Shown: positions 47,868 through 60,879 of the stretch, piece by piece | Numbering within the stretch: position 1 is the stretch's first letter | Layout of the letters: the number at the start of each line of letters is the position of its first letter | NCBI RefSeq assembly: GCF_037975245.1 | Contig: NC_092583.1 | Location: 15,595,264-15,659,263, forward strand | From: Apostichopus japonicus | Taxonomy: Eukaryota > Echinodermata > Holothuroidea > Aspidochirotida > Stichopodidae | Length of the DNA: 64,000 nucleotides | Direction: 5' to 3' | The notes under the pieces: model-generated | Database searches by the model: none | The model's input: only the letters and a program-made list of their open reading frames with translations | What the model was told of the DNA's origin: nothing | Program-made: the position numbers and the translations under genes

Positions 47868-47930
47868 GCCAATTTCTCAAACAGATATATGCTAGAAGCA
47901 ATGAAGCAGCAAAATCTGAAAAGAGAATAA
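47868..47930 (+). CDS. Candidate terminal coding exon 5, unrecognised protein
   Basis: A strong acceptor (AAATAACTGCTTTCCAG|GCC) is followed, in the phase expected from exon 4, by ANFSNRYMLEAMKQQNLKRE and a TAA stop. The basic, helical C-terminus looks protein-like. The other open frame from the same acceptor reads FLKQIYARSNEAAKSEKRIR and stays open to a TGA at about 47977, so a different gene model could use it. I see no clear AATAAA just downstream, which weakens the idea of a last exon. Confidence 0.3.
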   Translation, partial: ANFSNRYMLEAMKQQNLKRE

Positions 47931-48188
47931 GGAAAGGGAGCCCTCTACCAAAGTTCTACGTCAATTTAGCATTTTGAAAGTCTGCCCTCATTTTTGTTTC
48001 AATCTGAGCTGTTCAACTGTTTTGCAGGCTTCTGACATTTAAAGCAAATGATGTGTTGGTTGGTTTATTTCTTTTTTCATTGATTTTGAGATACGCAAGC
48101 CATTTGCTAAATTTATGAGCATTTAGTTACAGAGCCATGTAAATCATAATTGTTAACATTGGTAAGCTAACCAGGTTTAATTTGATGA

Positions 48189-48240
48189 TTAACTTCACTC
48201 CTCTCTTACCTGTCTCCCACTCCCACATCTGCACTTTCCC
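48189..48240 (+). repeat. Interspersed repeat, CTTACCTGTCTCC family, copy 3
   Basis: AACTTCACTCCTCTCTTACC followed by TGTCTCCCACTCCCAC. The 3' half is diverged. Confidence 0.55.
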
Positions 48241-51200
48241 ATCTAGCTATTTAAACATTGGAACATTTCAGCACTGCGCCCTCGCTCCCTGGGCACCGCC
48301 CACTCCCACTTACACCTCCTTCCGAATCTACCACCCAGGAAGAAAATAGCACGTTTTGTTAGCAAGATTTGCTTAGCATTTTCGAATGTTTTTTTACGAG
48401 GTTCGGGAACCACATCTTGGATTGTCGGACACAGGAACACTTTTCCCTCCACTTTCATCAAGTACCCTATAAGTATCCTTTCGTTTTCAAAGTATTTTCC
48501 ACATACTTTGTTCTCCCTCTCTGTTGTTTTTGTCCGTATACCCGTTATATGTTTGTTTGTACAGGTACCGGTTGTGCGACACCTATATGGTAGGTGTTGC
48601 CTGCCCCGATTGTTACCCAGTTGAGGCTTGGTCTTCAAGCTCCCACCACTAGTTTAGTGATCTTTCTTGAACTACGCCCTCTGTTGGCGGACAATGTAAC
48701 ACCTATCGGAATGAGCACAAAATGCACACTTAGTTGAAAAATTCAACTTGAGATAAGGTTGACTGACTAACCTTTTTTGAACGGTTAACCCGCTGCCCCT
48801 CCCCCCTCCCTCACCCCAGAGCTCCTCTGGAATTTTATCATACATGGTGGTTTTTGAAGTCATCAAGGTACAGGTAGTAAATTATGCTTTTACTTTCCTG
48901 TAATTATTTATTCATGATTTACCCTTGAAATGTGATATATTTGGACTATTTGTTGCTTTCAATGCTTGTTCTCTAGTTAGAAGTTCATTATAATGCAGCC
49001 TTTTGTAGAAACGTTATTTTTCTCCGTGGACAGTAATGATTTGAATGTTATGAAGAAAAGGAAAAAAAAAGAAGCATTTCTAGTTCAATTGCTATGATAT
49101 TTTGTCACAGTTTAATTCTCCTGTTGCCAGATGCAATTTTCAAAATATTACCAAATGTGGAAAAAAAATTGAATCTTTGTCACACAAAATGCCTACGAGG
49201 GTATAGTTTTGACAATAAGGCCGAAAATTACAACAAATTATGATTAACAATCGACTTGAGCCACAGGAATATCCCGTTAGTTTCGAAGAAATGTTACAGA
49301 ATATGTCTTGTCTTAGTTCTGCATGTAATTGCAAGATATCCACACACAAAAAAAAACAAAAAACATGGGCTACCTTAAAATAAACTGGACTGTCCTAAAC
49401 TAACCTAAAACAATTTAGCAAAATGTTTGAATCATGTTGTGTGACTACCACGGCCCTCTCTGTTTAACCTGCCGTTCTGATCATTAATTGACTAAAATTT
49501 GTAATAGATTGATCCTTGTGATAACATTTGGTTACAGATTGATTTTTTTTAGAGCTGCTGTTGGTTTTGATATGTTATAAAGATGTACTGCATGTGACTG
49601 AAACTGATGGCCTCTTTCAACTTGACTGGGTGTCGTAAAATAAAGCTTCTGTGAATTTTCTTCTCTCGCTGACACTTTTTCGTAGCTTTTCTTTATTGAA
49701 GAGGGGCTAGCTAAAGGCAAACCTTTTCCAAAATAGCAAATTGTCCCCGGGTTTATTTATGAAATGTCAGGAAAGTGTGAATTAGAAATAAGAGTTTCAA
49801 TATACACATCTATAATGGTTACCGAGCTTAAAGAAACATCTGCCTTTATCTCCATGGTAACAGACTTTAGGTTAGATACATGTACAGGGATTTTCATGCG
49901 AGACTTGAATATATTTTATCTCAACAATACACTCCTTTAGAACAGATTGGTGAAAATAATTGGGTTTAACATATTCTGTGAATCTTTTAAATTAAAATAT
50001 GCTCTTTCAAATGGAAAAAATTCTTTCTGTTATAAACCAGTAAGTTTTTTTTTAATAGAAATTGACTGGTTGTCAAGGCAGCACTACCAGCTGATAAAAG
50101 GGAATCAGGAAATTCTAAATTTTGTGTTTACATTTTATGTAGCAGAATTATGAAGGATCTGAATTTTGTCTCTTCATAAAAATCTGTCTTCAAAACTCTA
50201 AAATACAACTTTGCACAGCATTTTGCAATAAACTGGATAAATTAACTCCCTAAAACTATCCTATTTCTGAGATGAATGTACAATAGTAGGTAAGATCCTC
50301 CCTCATGTTTGTTCATCTGTCTGCAGTAGTGATGTACACTATCTACATGTAGATAGCTAGTACAGCTGCAAGGAACTCTTTCTGCATTTTCAAACCATTT
50401 TAAACCTTTTATTCAAACAGTGTTATTTGACCTGTAATTTTCTCATATATATATAAATATATATGTTAGAAGGACAAAAAATTGGATCCATGTTCTCAAA
50501 TCTGTAACATCCTTTTACAGTCATCCGCAGAACAATTAATTTATTGTCTTTAAAATGAAGGTGCATGTTAAACACCACTTCAATGGAGTAGATAGTTCAT
50601 CAGGGGCTATGTTAAATCTGTACATAGGAATAATGTGTCTCTCTGACAGTTGAGTAATTTAAATAACGACGTGCACCCTGCTGCTTTATTTTGATTCGAC
50701 GAGCAATTCCATCCTTGGATGTACAGTTAGTATTTTGTAAATAATCTATATTTACATTGGAAACTCTGAAATAGTGTCCTATATGCTGTCTCTTTACATA
50801 TGCACTCCAATCTATGTAGGTGGCTGTAGTAGCCTACAAAACAATTTTCTGGCTGGAAGATGAGAACCCAGGTCGCCAAAGGTCAAGAAATCTCACCACC
50901 TCATCGACGCTCTGGGGCCTACGATAAATAGTCATTGTGTACATTTGCAAATTCCAATTAGTTTTATTGGTTTTTTGTTGTTTTTTGCAGATGTGGAAAC
51001 CTTTTCTCATGATTGACTTGCATTTATGCAGCCATAGTTTTCACATTTGAAATATATGTTGCTGAGGAGTAATTTTATGGAAGTAACCAGTAGCTATAAG
51101 AGAAGCTAGAATGACTTATTCTACAATCTAACTATAGGGTAATGAAGGGTCTGTCCTGTAGTATGCATGACACTAAAGGCACCTGTCTCGTAAGACAGTA

Positions 51201-52064
51201 ACATATATATTGCCACACTTCACTGACGGATACATTCAGTCATGATTTCGCTATGTGTCAACATTGTGTATTCTACCGTGGGCGGAGGCATCAAGCCATA
51301 AACTTGAAAATGTTTTTCATAATTCATCATATTGGCAGCTCAGAATTGTCCGCCGTTGTCAAAATGAGCGTAAAGTAACATGGTCGTTAGAGTAGGTTCC
51401 TGATAAAAGGCCAGGGAAGTGGTTTTGCGGGGGGGGGGAGGGGGGGTTGGGTTTGGAGAGTAGAACCCATCAGTCAAAGATTAGGCAGACATGATAATAA
51501 TTTATGTGCTGTATAAATGTTGTGAGGGTGTTGAGTTGTGAGCCTCACAAGTGCAAAATAAAGATCCCCAACATACAAAAAAAAAATAAGAGATGAGAAA
51601 AAATGAGTTGAAGAGTTTTTTTTTGTTATGATCAGACCATTGATTGATTCATTTCTATTTTTGTGAATTATGACTAAAAGCAAACCTTTCCAGCATTTTC
51701 ATCCCTTTTAAATGACGTCTTCATTTGGCCTCCAGGTAAAACCTATACAACCTCTATTTGCTCATGAAATATGGATACGATAAGGTGTGACATCTGCTCT
51801 GCATGGACAGATTGTTATTACTGTTCACCCTGAGTCCTGGTTTTAAAAGATGATCTTTAGTGAGAGGTTTATATCTGACTTTTATTTTCCACCAGTTTGG
51901 GGCTATAAAAGTCAGGTGGTGCAAAACTGATGTATTCGGGCAAATTCCGTAAGAAATTTTTCCAATACAAATAAACATGTGTAGACACTTTGGATGGTTG
52001 AATGAAAAGGAAGGGCAATGACCGGGGGAGCCGGTCGTTGAGGGTGCAGATTGTTAAAAGATTA
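48241..52064. other. Mostly unique, no supported gene
   Basis: A 131-codon minus-strand frame (48243-48638) has no recognised motif and no splice support. Low-complexity items are poly-A (47486-47508, just upstream, and 49350-49362) and a G-rich run at 51430-51447. An imperfect X-box-like TCTCCATGGTAAC lies at about 49850. A good acceptor TTGTTTTTTGCAG at 50990 opens MWKPFLMIDLHLCSHSF and then stops, which is not convincing. Confidence 0.35.
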
Positions 52065-52136
52065 CCAGGGCATACTAGACACGGTAGAATGAGGTGCTAA
52101 GGTTGTGAGGAGACAGGTAAGCGAGGAGCGAAGTAA
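52065..52136 (-). repeat. Interspersed repeat, CTTACCTGTCTCC family, copy 4 (minus)
   Basis: On the plus strand it reads GAGGAGACAGGTAAGCGAGG, which contains CAG|GTAAGC, a strong 5' splice site motif. Its reverse complement matches copy 5 (53474-53545) over about 70 bp, including the TTCTACCGT end. The pair is inverted, 1.4 kb apart. Confidence 0.75.
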
Positions 52137-53473
52137 ATATCTAAACAGTAAGTTTTATAATTTATGAATCGTAACGCAACAAAAGAACTTCAGAAATTCT
52201 CCCCAAATATGCTAGAATGTCAAATTATAGCCAATTCATATATATAAACATTTTATCTTCAGTACCTACATGTACAGTACAGTAATGTTAGTTCTTGACC
52301 TTCCTCAAATTATTGCAAACACAGAGATATATGTATAAAATAGTGTAACTAATAATTTTCTTTAAAATGTGTTGGAATATTGGGGTAGTCAGAATTTAGA
52401 TTTTTGTTTTTACTTGGTGATCGTTCTTACAAATCTTGGACCTAAATTTAAGTATGTATGACAGCCAAAAATGGCCTGGTAAACATTCCAAACTGTCAGA
52501 AGTGAGTGGTTCTTATGTATAAGTGAGATTCGCAAGTTGTCAAATATGCCTATACTTCAGTTTTAATACACTGTAATTCCATGAAGAAATTCTGTAAATT
52601 TGCATTAAGTCCCCCGCCCTCCCTTCCCCCGTCCCATAACTTCAACAGGATTCTATTACTCTGTGTTTTTACTTAGTTTTTATAATAAAATTTATATTAA
52701 TTTATGTATGACAACCAACTCTGTTGTACTATCCACATTTCCAGAAGTCAGTGGCTATGTACAAGTGAGATTTGCAACTCCACATCTACCCCCTTCCCCC
52801 CACATCCCATCCTCCCATATCCCATCCCCCACCCTCCCAATTCATATTCATTTGTTCCTTTCAAACACTGCCTGTCTACCTTACATCACTGCTGTACTGG
52901 CAGTACATTACATACAGTTGAAACACTCCATTTGCGAAACCTGTGCACAGCCAATGTTCAGAGCATCGATATCTCTGGTTGCGGTTTATTAAATTAAAAC
53001 ATCGTAAACATATTCCCCTAACATTCACATTCCCCTATCTAATTATCATTCTGCATTCCGTACGCACACTTTGACTTGAATTAAGTACTGTACTTTCTCT
53101 CACCCGATAGATAATTAAGTTTAAAAAGTCGTATTAGTTAACAGCAGTTAATTAGTCTGTCTCGATGACAGTTATTTACGGCAGTCTGCACAGATATTTA
53201 AATTAGGCTAGGCTTGTAGCTACATCTGATGGAAGTGTGTGGAAGGATATGACTTTTTTGGGAATAAAGGTCATCACTGTTGGCCCCATATATGCTACAT
53301 AGTCAATTACATCAACAACGTCAACAAGCATCCCCAAAATTTTGTACCCACCCTTCAACATTAGTGGAAAAATTACATTATGAGAAGAATGCAAGATGAG
53401 AGTTTTAGATTCACATTATCTTGTATCCCATATACAACTCGACCCTCAAAGGAGGCCTAGAAAAGTTTATGAT
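52137..53473. other. Region with a weak internal duplication
   Basis: About 80 bp at 52455-52535 (GTATGACAGCCAA...AAGTGAGATTCGCAA) recur loosely at 52704-52778 (GTATGACAACCAA...AAGTGAGATTTGCAA). Each is followed by C-rich sequence, giving a duplication of about 247 bp. Frames of about 100 codons at 52663-52997 overlap in two phases and are not supported. Confidence 0.4.
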
Positions 53474-53545
53474 TTACTTCGCTCCTCGCTTACCTGTCTC
53501 CCCACAACCTTACCATCCTTGTTCTACCGTTCCTAGAATGAACTG
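53474..53545 (+). repeat. Interspersed repeat, CTTACCTGTCTCC family, copy 5
   Basis: TTACTTCGCTCCTCGCTTAC followed by CTGTCTCCCCACAACCTTAC and TTGTTCTACCGTTCCTAG. This is the longest match with copy 4. Confidence 0.75.
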
Positions 53546-54912
53546 GTAACCATTTATGTTTTCCTGTTCGGTCATTCATGAAATAATTGCTTCAGCTACA
53601 TATGGTTGAATAAATAATAGTTTTGGTCTAATGTTAGAAGGTTCTACAAGCGAAATTTAAAAGGAAAAATCTTTTGTGCGACAAAAAATTGACCTGCAGG
53701 CTGCACATATTTTTCCATGGGTCAAACTTTGCCCCACCCACCTCCCAAACAGCTGAGTTTATATGATGCCACTGAAAAAATGAATATTCATATTTATGCA
53801 AATTGATTGTTCCCTATACACTACAAGCATGAGCTACAGTGATGTGAAATAGAAACTTATTTTAATCTGACTTCAAAGACAGAAAGTTTGCAAAAATTTT
53901 GGATGTTTTGAAGGAATTTTTAACTAACGTCCGACCCCCTGGTTTTCAACCTTCTTTTCTTGGTGAACTCTATTTTATCTTCCTCATCTTTACAACTCCT
54001 TTGAGGAATTAAAATCAAAATTAGGAAAGTTGATTTGTAATTTTTCTCCCCAAAGACCCGCAAATGCCCTAAAGTTGTTTATGATGTTAGATTGTCTGAG
54101 CTGAACTTCAAGAGACTTACCATGTCTTTGTTAACTCTGAATCCTGAATTAAGTCTAACATACATGTCTTTTCCAGTTTTTCAAAATTAAATCTTAATCA
54201 TATAACTATGTTTGCTTTCAAAATCAGTTGTTAAATGTCCTAATTGCCCAAGCGACATGGCACGCTTTTTCAAATTATCTGTGTCGATGGATTTTTGAGG
54301 TCAAGCGTAGTTTAGCTGTCGGTGAATTTATGGATGTATAATCCGATTCCACATTTGCACACAGATGTTTCTCACACAAATCACACTGCAGAAGTGTGTA
54401 TTAACACTTTTATTAAGACCATAATTATTTGTGTTATATGAGACCAGATCTTCACTAATGAGAGTAGCTATAAATTTTGTTTGTTTGGATGGACATGCAT
54501 GGTGATATAATTATGCTAACAGCATTTGAACAGAGAAGTGAATATACCCTAGCTAATTTTTAGTGAATACATGATTTAAACTCTGAACTCTGAACATGAA
54601 AATGTAATTATAATCATGAAATTAAATACTGAATTGTAAACTCTTCAGTTTTAATAACTCAGAACAGAATCAAACAATGATGGTTTGAAAAGTGATCTAA
54701 AATTTGAAGTGTCTTTTTGCGAACAGTACCTATCTCTCGTACCTTCAGTCCCCCCTTTCCTCATATTAAGTGTTTTTTGGTTGTTGAGAAAGTACACTGA
54801 CTTGGTGGTGTGCTATCTATAATTACAGTACCTGAAAAGATTTTTTATTTCCTCTAAACCTCAAGAGTATTAAAGCCCTCCCAATAGTGCAGCTTGGTGT
54901 TTTGTCCGACAG
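53546..54912. other. Gene-free stretch
   Basis: AT-rich unique sequence. I see no repeat, hairpin or credible frame. Confidence 0.35.
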
Positions 54913-55050
54913 ATTCTTCTGGAATATGCAGCCGGCAATATCGAAGCTATTCTTAGACCCGAAACCATTTACCGAGTACCTCTCATTCAAAAAGCTAGCC
55001 GAGCTTGTATTATTGACATCACACCAGTAATTGGGTGGAAAAGAAAGTGA
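54913..55050 (+). CDS. Weak exon candidate, unrecognised
   Basis: After TTTTGTCCGACAG a phase-0 frame reads ILLEYAAGNIEAILRPETIY and then RVPLIQKASRACIIDITPVI before a stop. The composition is protein-like, but a second plus-strand frame (WNMQPAISKLFLDPKPFTEY) and a minus-strand frame are also open here. The coding strand and phase are therefore not settled, and chance is likely. There is no clear downstream donor. Confidence 0.18.
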   Translation: MLLEYAAGNIEAILRPETIYRVPLIQKASRACIIDITPVIGWKRK

Positions 55051-58000
55051 CACTAACAATATTCTTTTTTAAATTTTTTTTTTCTACATCTGAAAGAAAT
55101 TTAACAACTTTGACAATGCTTGGGATGTTCGATATTTAATCGTCCGTTCTTATTTTTAAAACGTCACAAACTTTTATTACTATAGTCCTCGTCTGGCTCT
55201 GCTCGTCTGGTTCGACACGAGAAACATGACGGGTCTGCGGGTTATATTTAGTTTTAATTAAATTTTCTGGTGAGTTAGCTCCAAAGCTATTTTGTATCTT
55301 TGAATTTGGCAGAAAATGATCTTGTTTTCTTGAATTGAAGGACTCGAGACATAGACTGGATTTACTCTGGCATCGCTTCCGTCACCCGTTTGCCAATCAT
55401 CTGCTTTCCCCGATGATCTTGTCTTTATTTTTTATATCTTGCCTCGGCGGCCGTGGCAACTGTAATTTGATTGGCTGTAAGTGGAAATGATTTCCATTGC
55501 AGGCCTTTACCAGTGGGGCAAGGAATCTTCTTTTTTTCTGTTTTTTTTTTTGTTCAAAGTTTCGTGCATGTAGTAATCTCATAATGAAATCAGCCGAGAG
55601 TTTCATGAAAGGGTAATTAGTATTCATCGAAAGTAACCTTAAGATAAGGAAGGCGCATTTAAGCGTCTGGCCGGTGTCGGGCAGACATGTGGGTGTCTGA
55701 TATCTATGTGTGGCATATTGCAAATTGGGCGGAGAGTCCTCTTGTGTATCCCGGTCGTCAAACACTTTGTCGTACCGCTTACATCTAGCCTGCATCCCCA
55801 AATTGAATTATAGCTCCTTTGGGAATTGGAAGAAAACACAGGTGGAGGTGTTGATGGTTAAACGAAAGATATTCATCTGATTATGATAAAACATAGGTAG
55901 GTCACACGCTGATGACGGAGGAGGAGAGAAAGGCTGACGAAGATCACCTCCTGGTTTCCATCTCACTTCGTGGCTAATTTCATCAGATATTGCCTCCAAG
56001 ATCTAACACCGGCCTTGACGCGTACATAGCCTGATAGGAACTTTCTTGAGAGCAAAGGTAACTTTCGTCTCCTCCTTGTGATACATCTTGGACTGGATGG
56101 ATTGGGATTTTGGAATTTTATTGTCTTTACTAGCTGTTAGGATATGATTTCATGAAATCATCAACTGTGAACCTTGTTTATGCCATTTTGAAGTTTTATA
56201 TCGATTTTATCAGAGGTTTTCGAAAGTTGGAGAAGACATCTTTCAGTGATGTTTGCAAAAGTATCAGATATGCCTGGAAAGAAACAGTGTAATTTTATCA
56301 CTTCAGTAAAATCTTGCGCTTTCATTCCAATGTGATAATTTTTTGTAGGGGTTTTAAAGACAAGTCGACGAGAACGTCATAAACGTCGTAAATGCAAGAA
56401 TTTCCCCGAACGAACACTTTAATCTAATATTCATGTTCGAAAAGTCGAGCTAATCAGGTTCAATCTCGGAAGGGCAAATTGGGTTGAGTAAGTAATGTCT
56501 TACAATCAGAACATACTTCTTAGGTACGATCAGAAACGCCAGCTTTTTCAGTGTGAATTAAAATGCCCCTGGTGCGAAGCCGAGAGATATAATTGAATTA
56601 ATATCCTCAGAATTAGAACATCCCCAACAGCTAAACTACTGTTCCTTGGGCATCATTAAGACCAAGTTAGAATGTCTTTGGATACAGGATTATGTTATAT
56701 CCACCGACGGAGTCGGTAATTTCTACAAACGTAAGTTCCGACTTATCTTCGGCTGCAACCCACCAAAGAAAGAATCAAAAAGGTCTCCGTGACAATTTAG
56801 ACGGAGTTGGTCGGAGAATTTTTTTATTACCTCGCCAAAGTGTCAATTATTCCCCTTCTTTTAGTCGGGGCATCGGAAGTGTCGTTTTATGTCTATATTT
56901 ATCCAAGCAGCCTCTTTATCGGTAAATGAGAAGTTGGTTGATCAATTTCTGAAAATATTTTGTCAAAATTAACAGAGTGAGACTTCAAACAGTCAGGAAA
57001 GTAGTGGAAGAAGGATCGGTCATTTTTTATTTCAAGGTTACAAATTTTGCGGCTTTTTGTTCCGGAAATGAATCTTCACGGAGAATGAGGCGTTGGTTTT
57101 CTTTATTTGACGTGATACCGGGAAACTGCCGTCATTTATTTAATTGATGGAACCTCCTCTTCGTTAATTAAAACTTACATAATTTCTAACGACAAGTTTT
57201 GGCCAGCTGGTTCGAAGGCCACATCTGTATTATTATCATCGTCCGGCAGTAATAAATAAATGTTTTAGACTGTTGTAGTTACTGCCTTCTCTATTAGCCA
57301 GGAAACTTTTTTTTTCCTGTTGACTTTTTCATTTTGTTGCCGTTTACAGAGCAAACGATTTTCAAATCACCATCAGCTCTCGAATGGCTCTGTTTCATTT
57401 TCGTCATCAGTGTCCGTTAGTCTGTTAGTATATCTAGATGTCAGTTTTGAAGTTTGTAAACACACAAAGCCAATTAAGGCAGCTTGCAATGTGATGTTAT
57501 CATTGGGAGAACTTATGTGGGTATGAGCGGATCAAGTGACACCATAAGTAAAGCAATAACCGATATACATTTGCCCAGCAGAAAGATTTGCTGGTAGACG
57601 GGAAGTTTAGCACGTTTTCTCTCTTGTATTTTTGTACAGTTGTCAGTATTATTATAAGCCATATACAACAGCTTCCTTTAAACATTTAGAAGCTTTTGAA
57701 AGGATTGGTGCCTGTAAGACGTTTAAAACAATTTCTTTTGTCAGTAAGGGAAAACCTCTCTAGAGAAGTACCTAAGCTACTTGAGAGTAACAGGTTCATT
57801 TTATATGCGAGTATGTTGTCCAGTGTTTCTATTAAGTTTTTTCCGGCCAATACTGAAGCACTTTAACTTCACCCGACTGTAGGACAACCAATCGTGTCTG
57901 GTTGATTGTCTACGAGAGCAAGACGTCGCAGATACGACTGTACTGCAATCTTGAAACTGCAGAAAAAGTTAAACTTCTCTGGGATATAATTAGACGTTTC

Positions 58001-59613
58001 ATCGCTCACGAATCCAACCATTTCATGCCTTTTTCGATATTTATATCAGCGATAATTGACCTTCAATCTAGTTCTTATCTTTAATTCCCAGCATTTCATT
58101 CACCTTAATTCAGGCATATTTCCTTCTAGAGTGTTTCGCGCTGAAAATCCTCCAAACTATCAGTAAGACATAAACAGTTTCATGATATCGGATTTGGACG
58201 GTTGATGATGTCGGAAGTCTTCTCTTAAAGTCGATGATAACCATTTCTTTGCTGTCCGTCTCTGTGATGATGATGCGTGTCAAGGAAACTATTTAGAAAA
58301 AAGTTGAATTTTCACTTCTGGGAACTATTTTGCCACTGATTGGCGACAGACATTACATCGGTATCGAAGAATTTATTGATCGTTGTCCAGTAACTGAATG
58401 AAAATGTTGAAAAAATTCCACATGACAGTGTATTTAAACCAGTTCTGACCTTGCCTGTTGGTATAGACAGACACACATACATACACACCCACCAACATAT
58501 ATCTATATTTAGATATATATATGTATATTTGGGAGTTACAAGAAAATAACTATAACTTTATTCATATAAGTCTGTATTTGCCCCTGAAGATCTCATGATT
58601 GATGTTACATGAAGGTAGTACCAGTTCTGTACCACAGTTTACAGACGTTTATGTGAAAACATTGCTTTAGCAACGATTAAATACTAATAGTATAAAAGAG
58701 GGACCTTTTCACCATTCCTATTTAACATTTATGGATTGGATCGATCCTGCACGATGCTGCCTGCATGATGCTGGAAGATATATTTGTGAAATAGCATGTG
58801 AAAAGAAAGAAGAAAAAATTCCACTTTTTGCAAAGATTTTCAATGATTTGTTTCAAACATCTGGTACGTATTTGGCAGATATGTTCTCAAGTAGCTGAAG
58901 CAACCCTGACTCGTCGTTAATGTTAACGATAATTATTGTTTACCAGTTGGAGACCGTCGTATTTGTTTTGGATAATGAAATCTTCCGAGTTGCCAGCCAA
59001 CCAGTGCTTGTATCTTGTACTAGTCTGGGGGTAATAATAATAAAAATTCAAAGGGAGTTTGGCCTGCTTTGCTTATTCTCATCAGTAACTTCAGTTTTAC
59101 TGTCTTGCATATTTAACTTTCTTAAAGTACCACGCTCCAAGTGACTGGGAATTATTTGCAAACAAGTCAGTCGAGAATGCAGTAAAATTGCTTGCATTTG
59201 GAAAGATGTGGAGCATATGTTAATTAACAATCAAAAATAAAAAAATAAATAAATGAATAAATAATAAAAATAGAAACGGAAGGAAATAAAACAGAAGCAC
59301 TTACCGACTGTCAAGAATACCATAACTTTTCCCTGGTTCACTTTATTTCTTGACTACAATGTACCGCCGAGGGTCTCATGTATTATGTCATGCCAAAGGG
59401 GGGGCACACGTGTATATGTGACAACAATTAGACTTTGCAACAAGCATCAACAACTTCATGAGACTGGAATGCTAGTCCTCGGTAATCAACCGATGACTGC
59501 CAATTGAAGGAAGTTTAATAATCACAAAACTTTCTAGAGGATCGAGTGACAGCCTTCATTTTTCTGTCAAAAATTTTGGTGGGATTTATGAGATATTTGT
59601 TGTGTTTGCAACG
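55051..59613. other. Repeat-poor region, possible upstream regulatory DNA
   Basis: Less AT-rich, with CpG-containing words and few repeats, unlike the rest of the window. No gene is firmly supported. Open frames at 55397-55801 (minus, 134 codons) and 57836-58084 (plus, containing YCNLETAEKVKLLWDIIRRF) have no known motif. A TATAAAAG word lies at 58691. Confidence 0.35.
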
Positions 59614-59667
59614 ATGCATTCTGGGCATATTAAAGCCTCTGCAGGAGCATCTCCTGCTATAAAAGTG
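59614..59667 (+). CDS. Weak candidate first exon
   Basis: ATG at 59614 opens MHSGHIKASAGASPAIKV, which ends exactly at GTG|GTAAGC, a strong donor in phase 0. The frame is also open upstream to about 59495, so an internal exon is possible. No partner exon in the correct phase was found within the window: the acceptor at 60762 would bring an immediate stop. Confidence 0.25.
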
Positions 59668-60762
59668 GTAAGCAATTTTCATATACTTTTTTTTTTTTTT
59701 TCGTAATTTTGTTTGTTCAGATCAATTTTTTGTTGTCAGTGGTAAACAGTATCATGATACATTTCACAAGCAAAACTTGGAATGTTTTAAACAATTAAAG
59801 GACAATTGATCAAAGTAAAATATTATATGAAAATATAGGGTTCATGCATAAGTTTGATTATAATGTTCTACAATTTTTTTCCTCAGCCCAGACCTTCCCC
59901 TCCTACAAACAAAGCTGACATTTTCATACTTGGGAGTAATAATTGAAACTTCTTTTTTTTTGGGGGGGGGGCAGGGGGATGGGGTTGGTCACCTGAATAG
60001 GCCAAACGTTGAGTATATGCATGGACATTTCTTGGTATTACTGATTTGAAAAAGGTATGGGTTGGAGGGGTGGGCCGGGGGTTGGAGGGGGATCATATTC
60101 TTTGTATTCATATTTCTTTATTTTGAGCACTGCATGTGTCTGAGCTAACATCAAATGTATATTTGTCAGGCCGTTTATTTTATTATTATTTTATTATAGG
60201 GGTCTCTTATCATCTAAGACTAACATTAGACGTATGTCAATAATGGACCAGTTCATATAAATCTGGGCTTTAAGACAGGGGGCCTATGAAAGATTTCGAT
60301 TTGGCCCACTAAGTGAAAGCGGCCTAAAAATTGTGTACTTATCATTTTGTACTAATCCTGTATGCAGGCCGTTAAGGCAATTGAATACTCCATATGTGTC
60401 TAATCCTACACATTACTCAGTGTTGATTTTAAGTGACATTTTGGCTCTCCTTGGACCATGTAGAATGTTTTTTGAGAATCTTTGGTATAAAGTAAACCCA
60501 AATTTTCATTATACATAACATAAATCAAATGTACCATTGAGGGCAACCATGCATGTAGACACCATCTTCTGCCAAATTTCTTAAACGTTATCTCCTGATT
60601 GACGATTATATTGGCATTACCACATTATTCCAGGTAAAACATTGCATAGGTCTGTCAATCAACGGGTACTGTATTCTTGCTGCATATCGTCTATCTTGAT
60701 TTTTTATTTATATTTATATTTTTTTGTTTTTGTGTTGTATCAACACCGCCATTGCAGATGTA

Positions 60763-60879
60763 GATTCAGTTCACAGTGATAATCTAGAATCCTCGCAAAC
60801 GCAGTTGTACACGATTCACTCTACAAGATTATCAGAAGAATTTCTTTGTATCTTGTCTAACAGAAATAAAAATGCATCT
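60763..60879 (+). CDS. Weak candidate terminal exon
   Basis: A long pyrimidine-rich tract and CCATTGCAG form a very good acceptor. In phase 1 the sequence reads VDSVHSDNLESSQTQLYTIH and then STRLSEEFLCILSNRNKNAS before TAA, with an AATAAA word overlapping the end. The hydrophilic composition is plausible. No upstream exon in matching phase is seen nearby, so this may be chance. Confidence 0.22.

Noticed and set aside
48243-48638. 131-codon minus-strand open frame with basic segments
   Set aside because: No recognised domain, the plus-strand frame also open for 74 codons, and no clear exon borders. Kept as unsupported.
50990-51050. Terminal exon MWKPFLMIDLHLCSHSFHI
   Set aside because: A good acceptor, but the frame is short and hydrophobic and does not fit the phase of the candidate gene.
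55397-55801. 134-codon minus-strand open frame
   Set aside because: The longest in the same orientation locally, but overlapped by another open frame and with no motif; a Lys-rich run comes from a poly-T tract on the plus strand.
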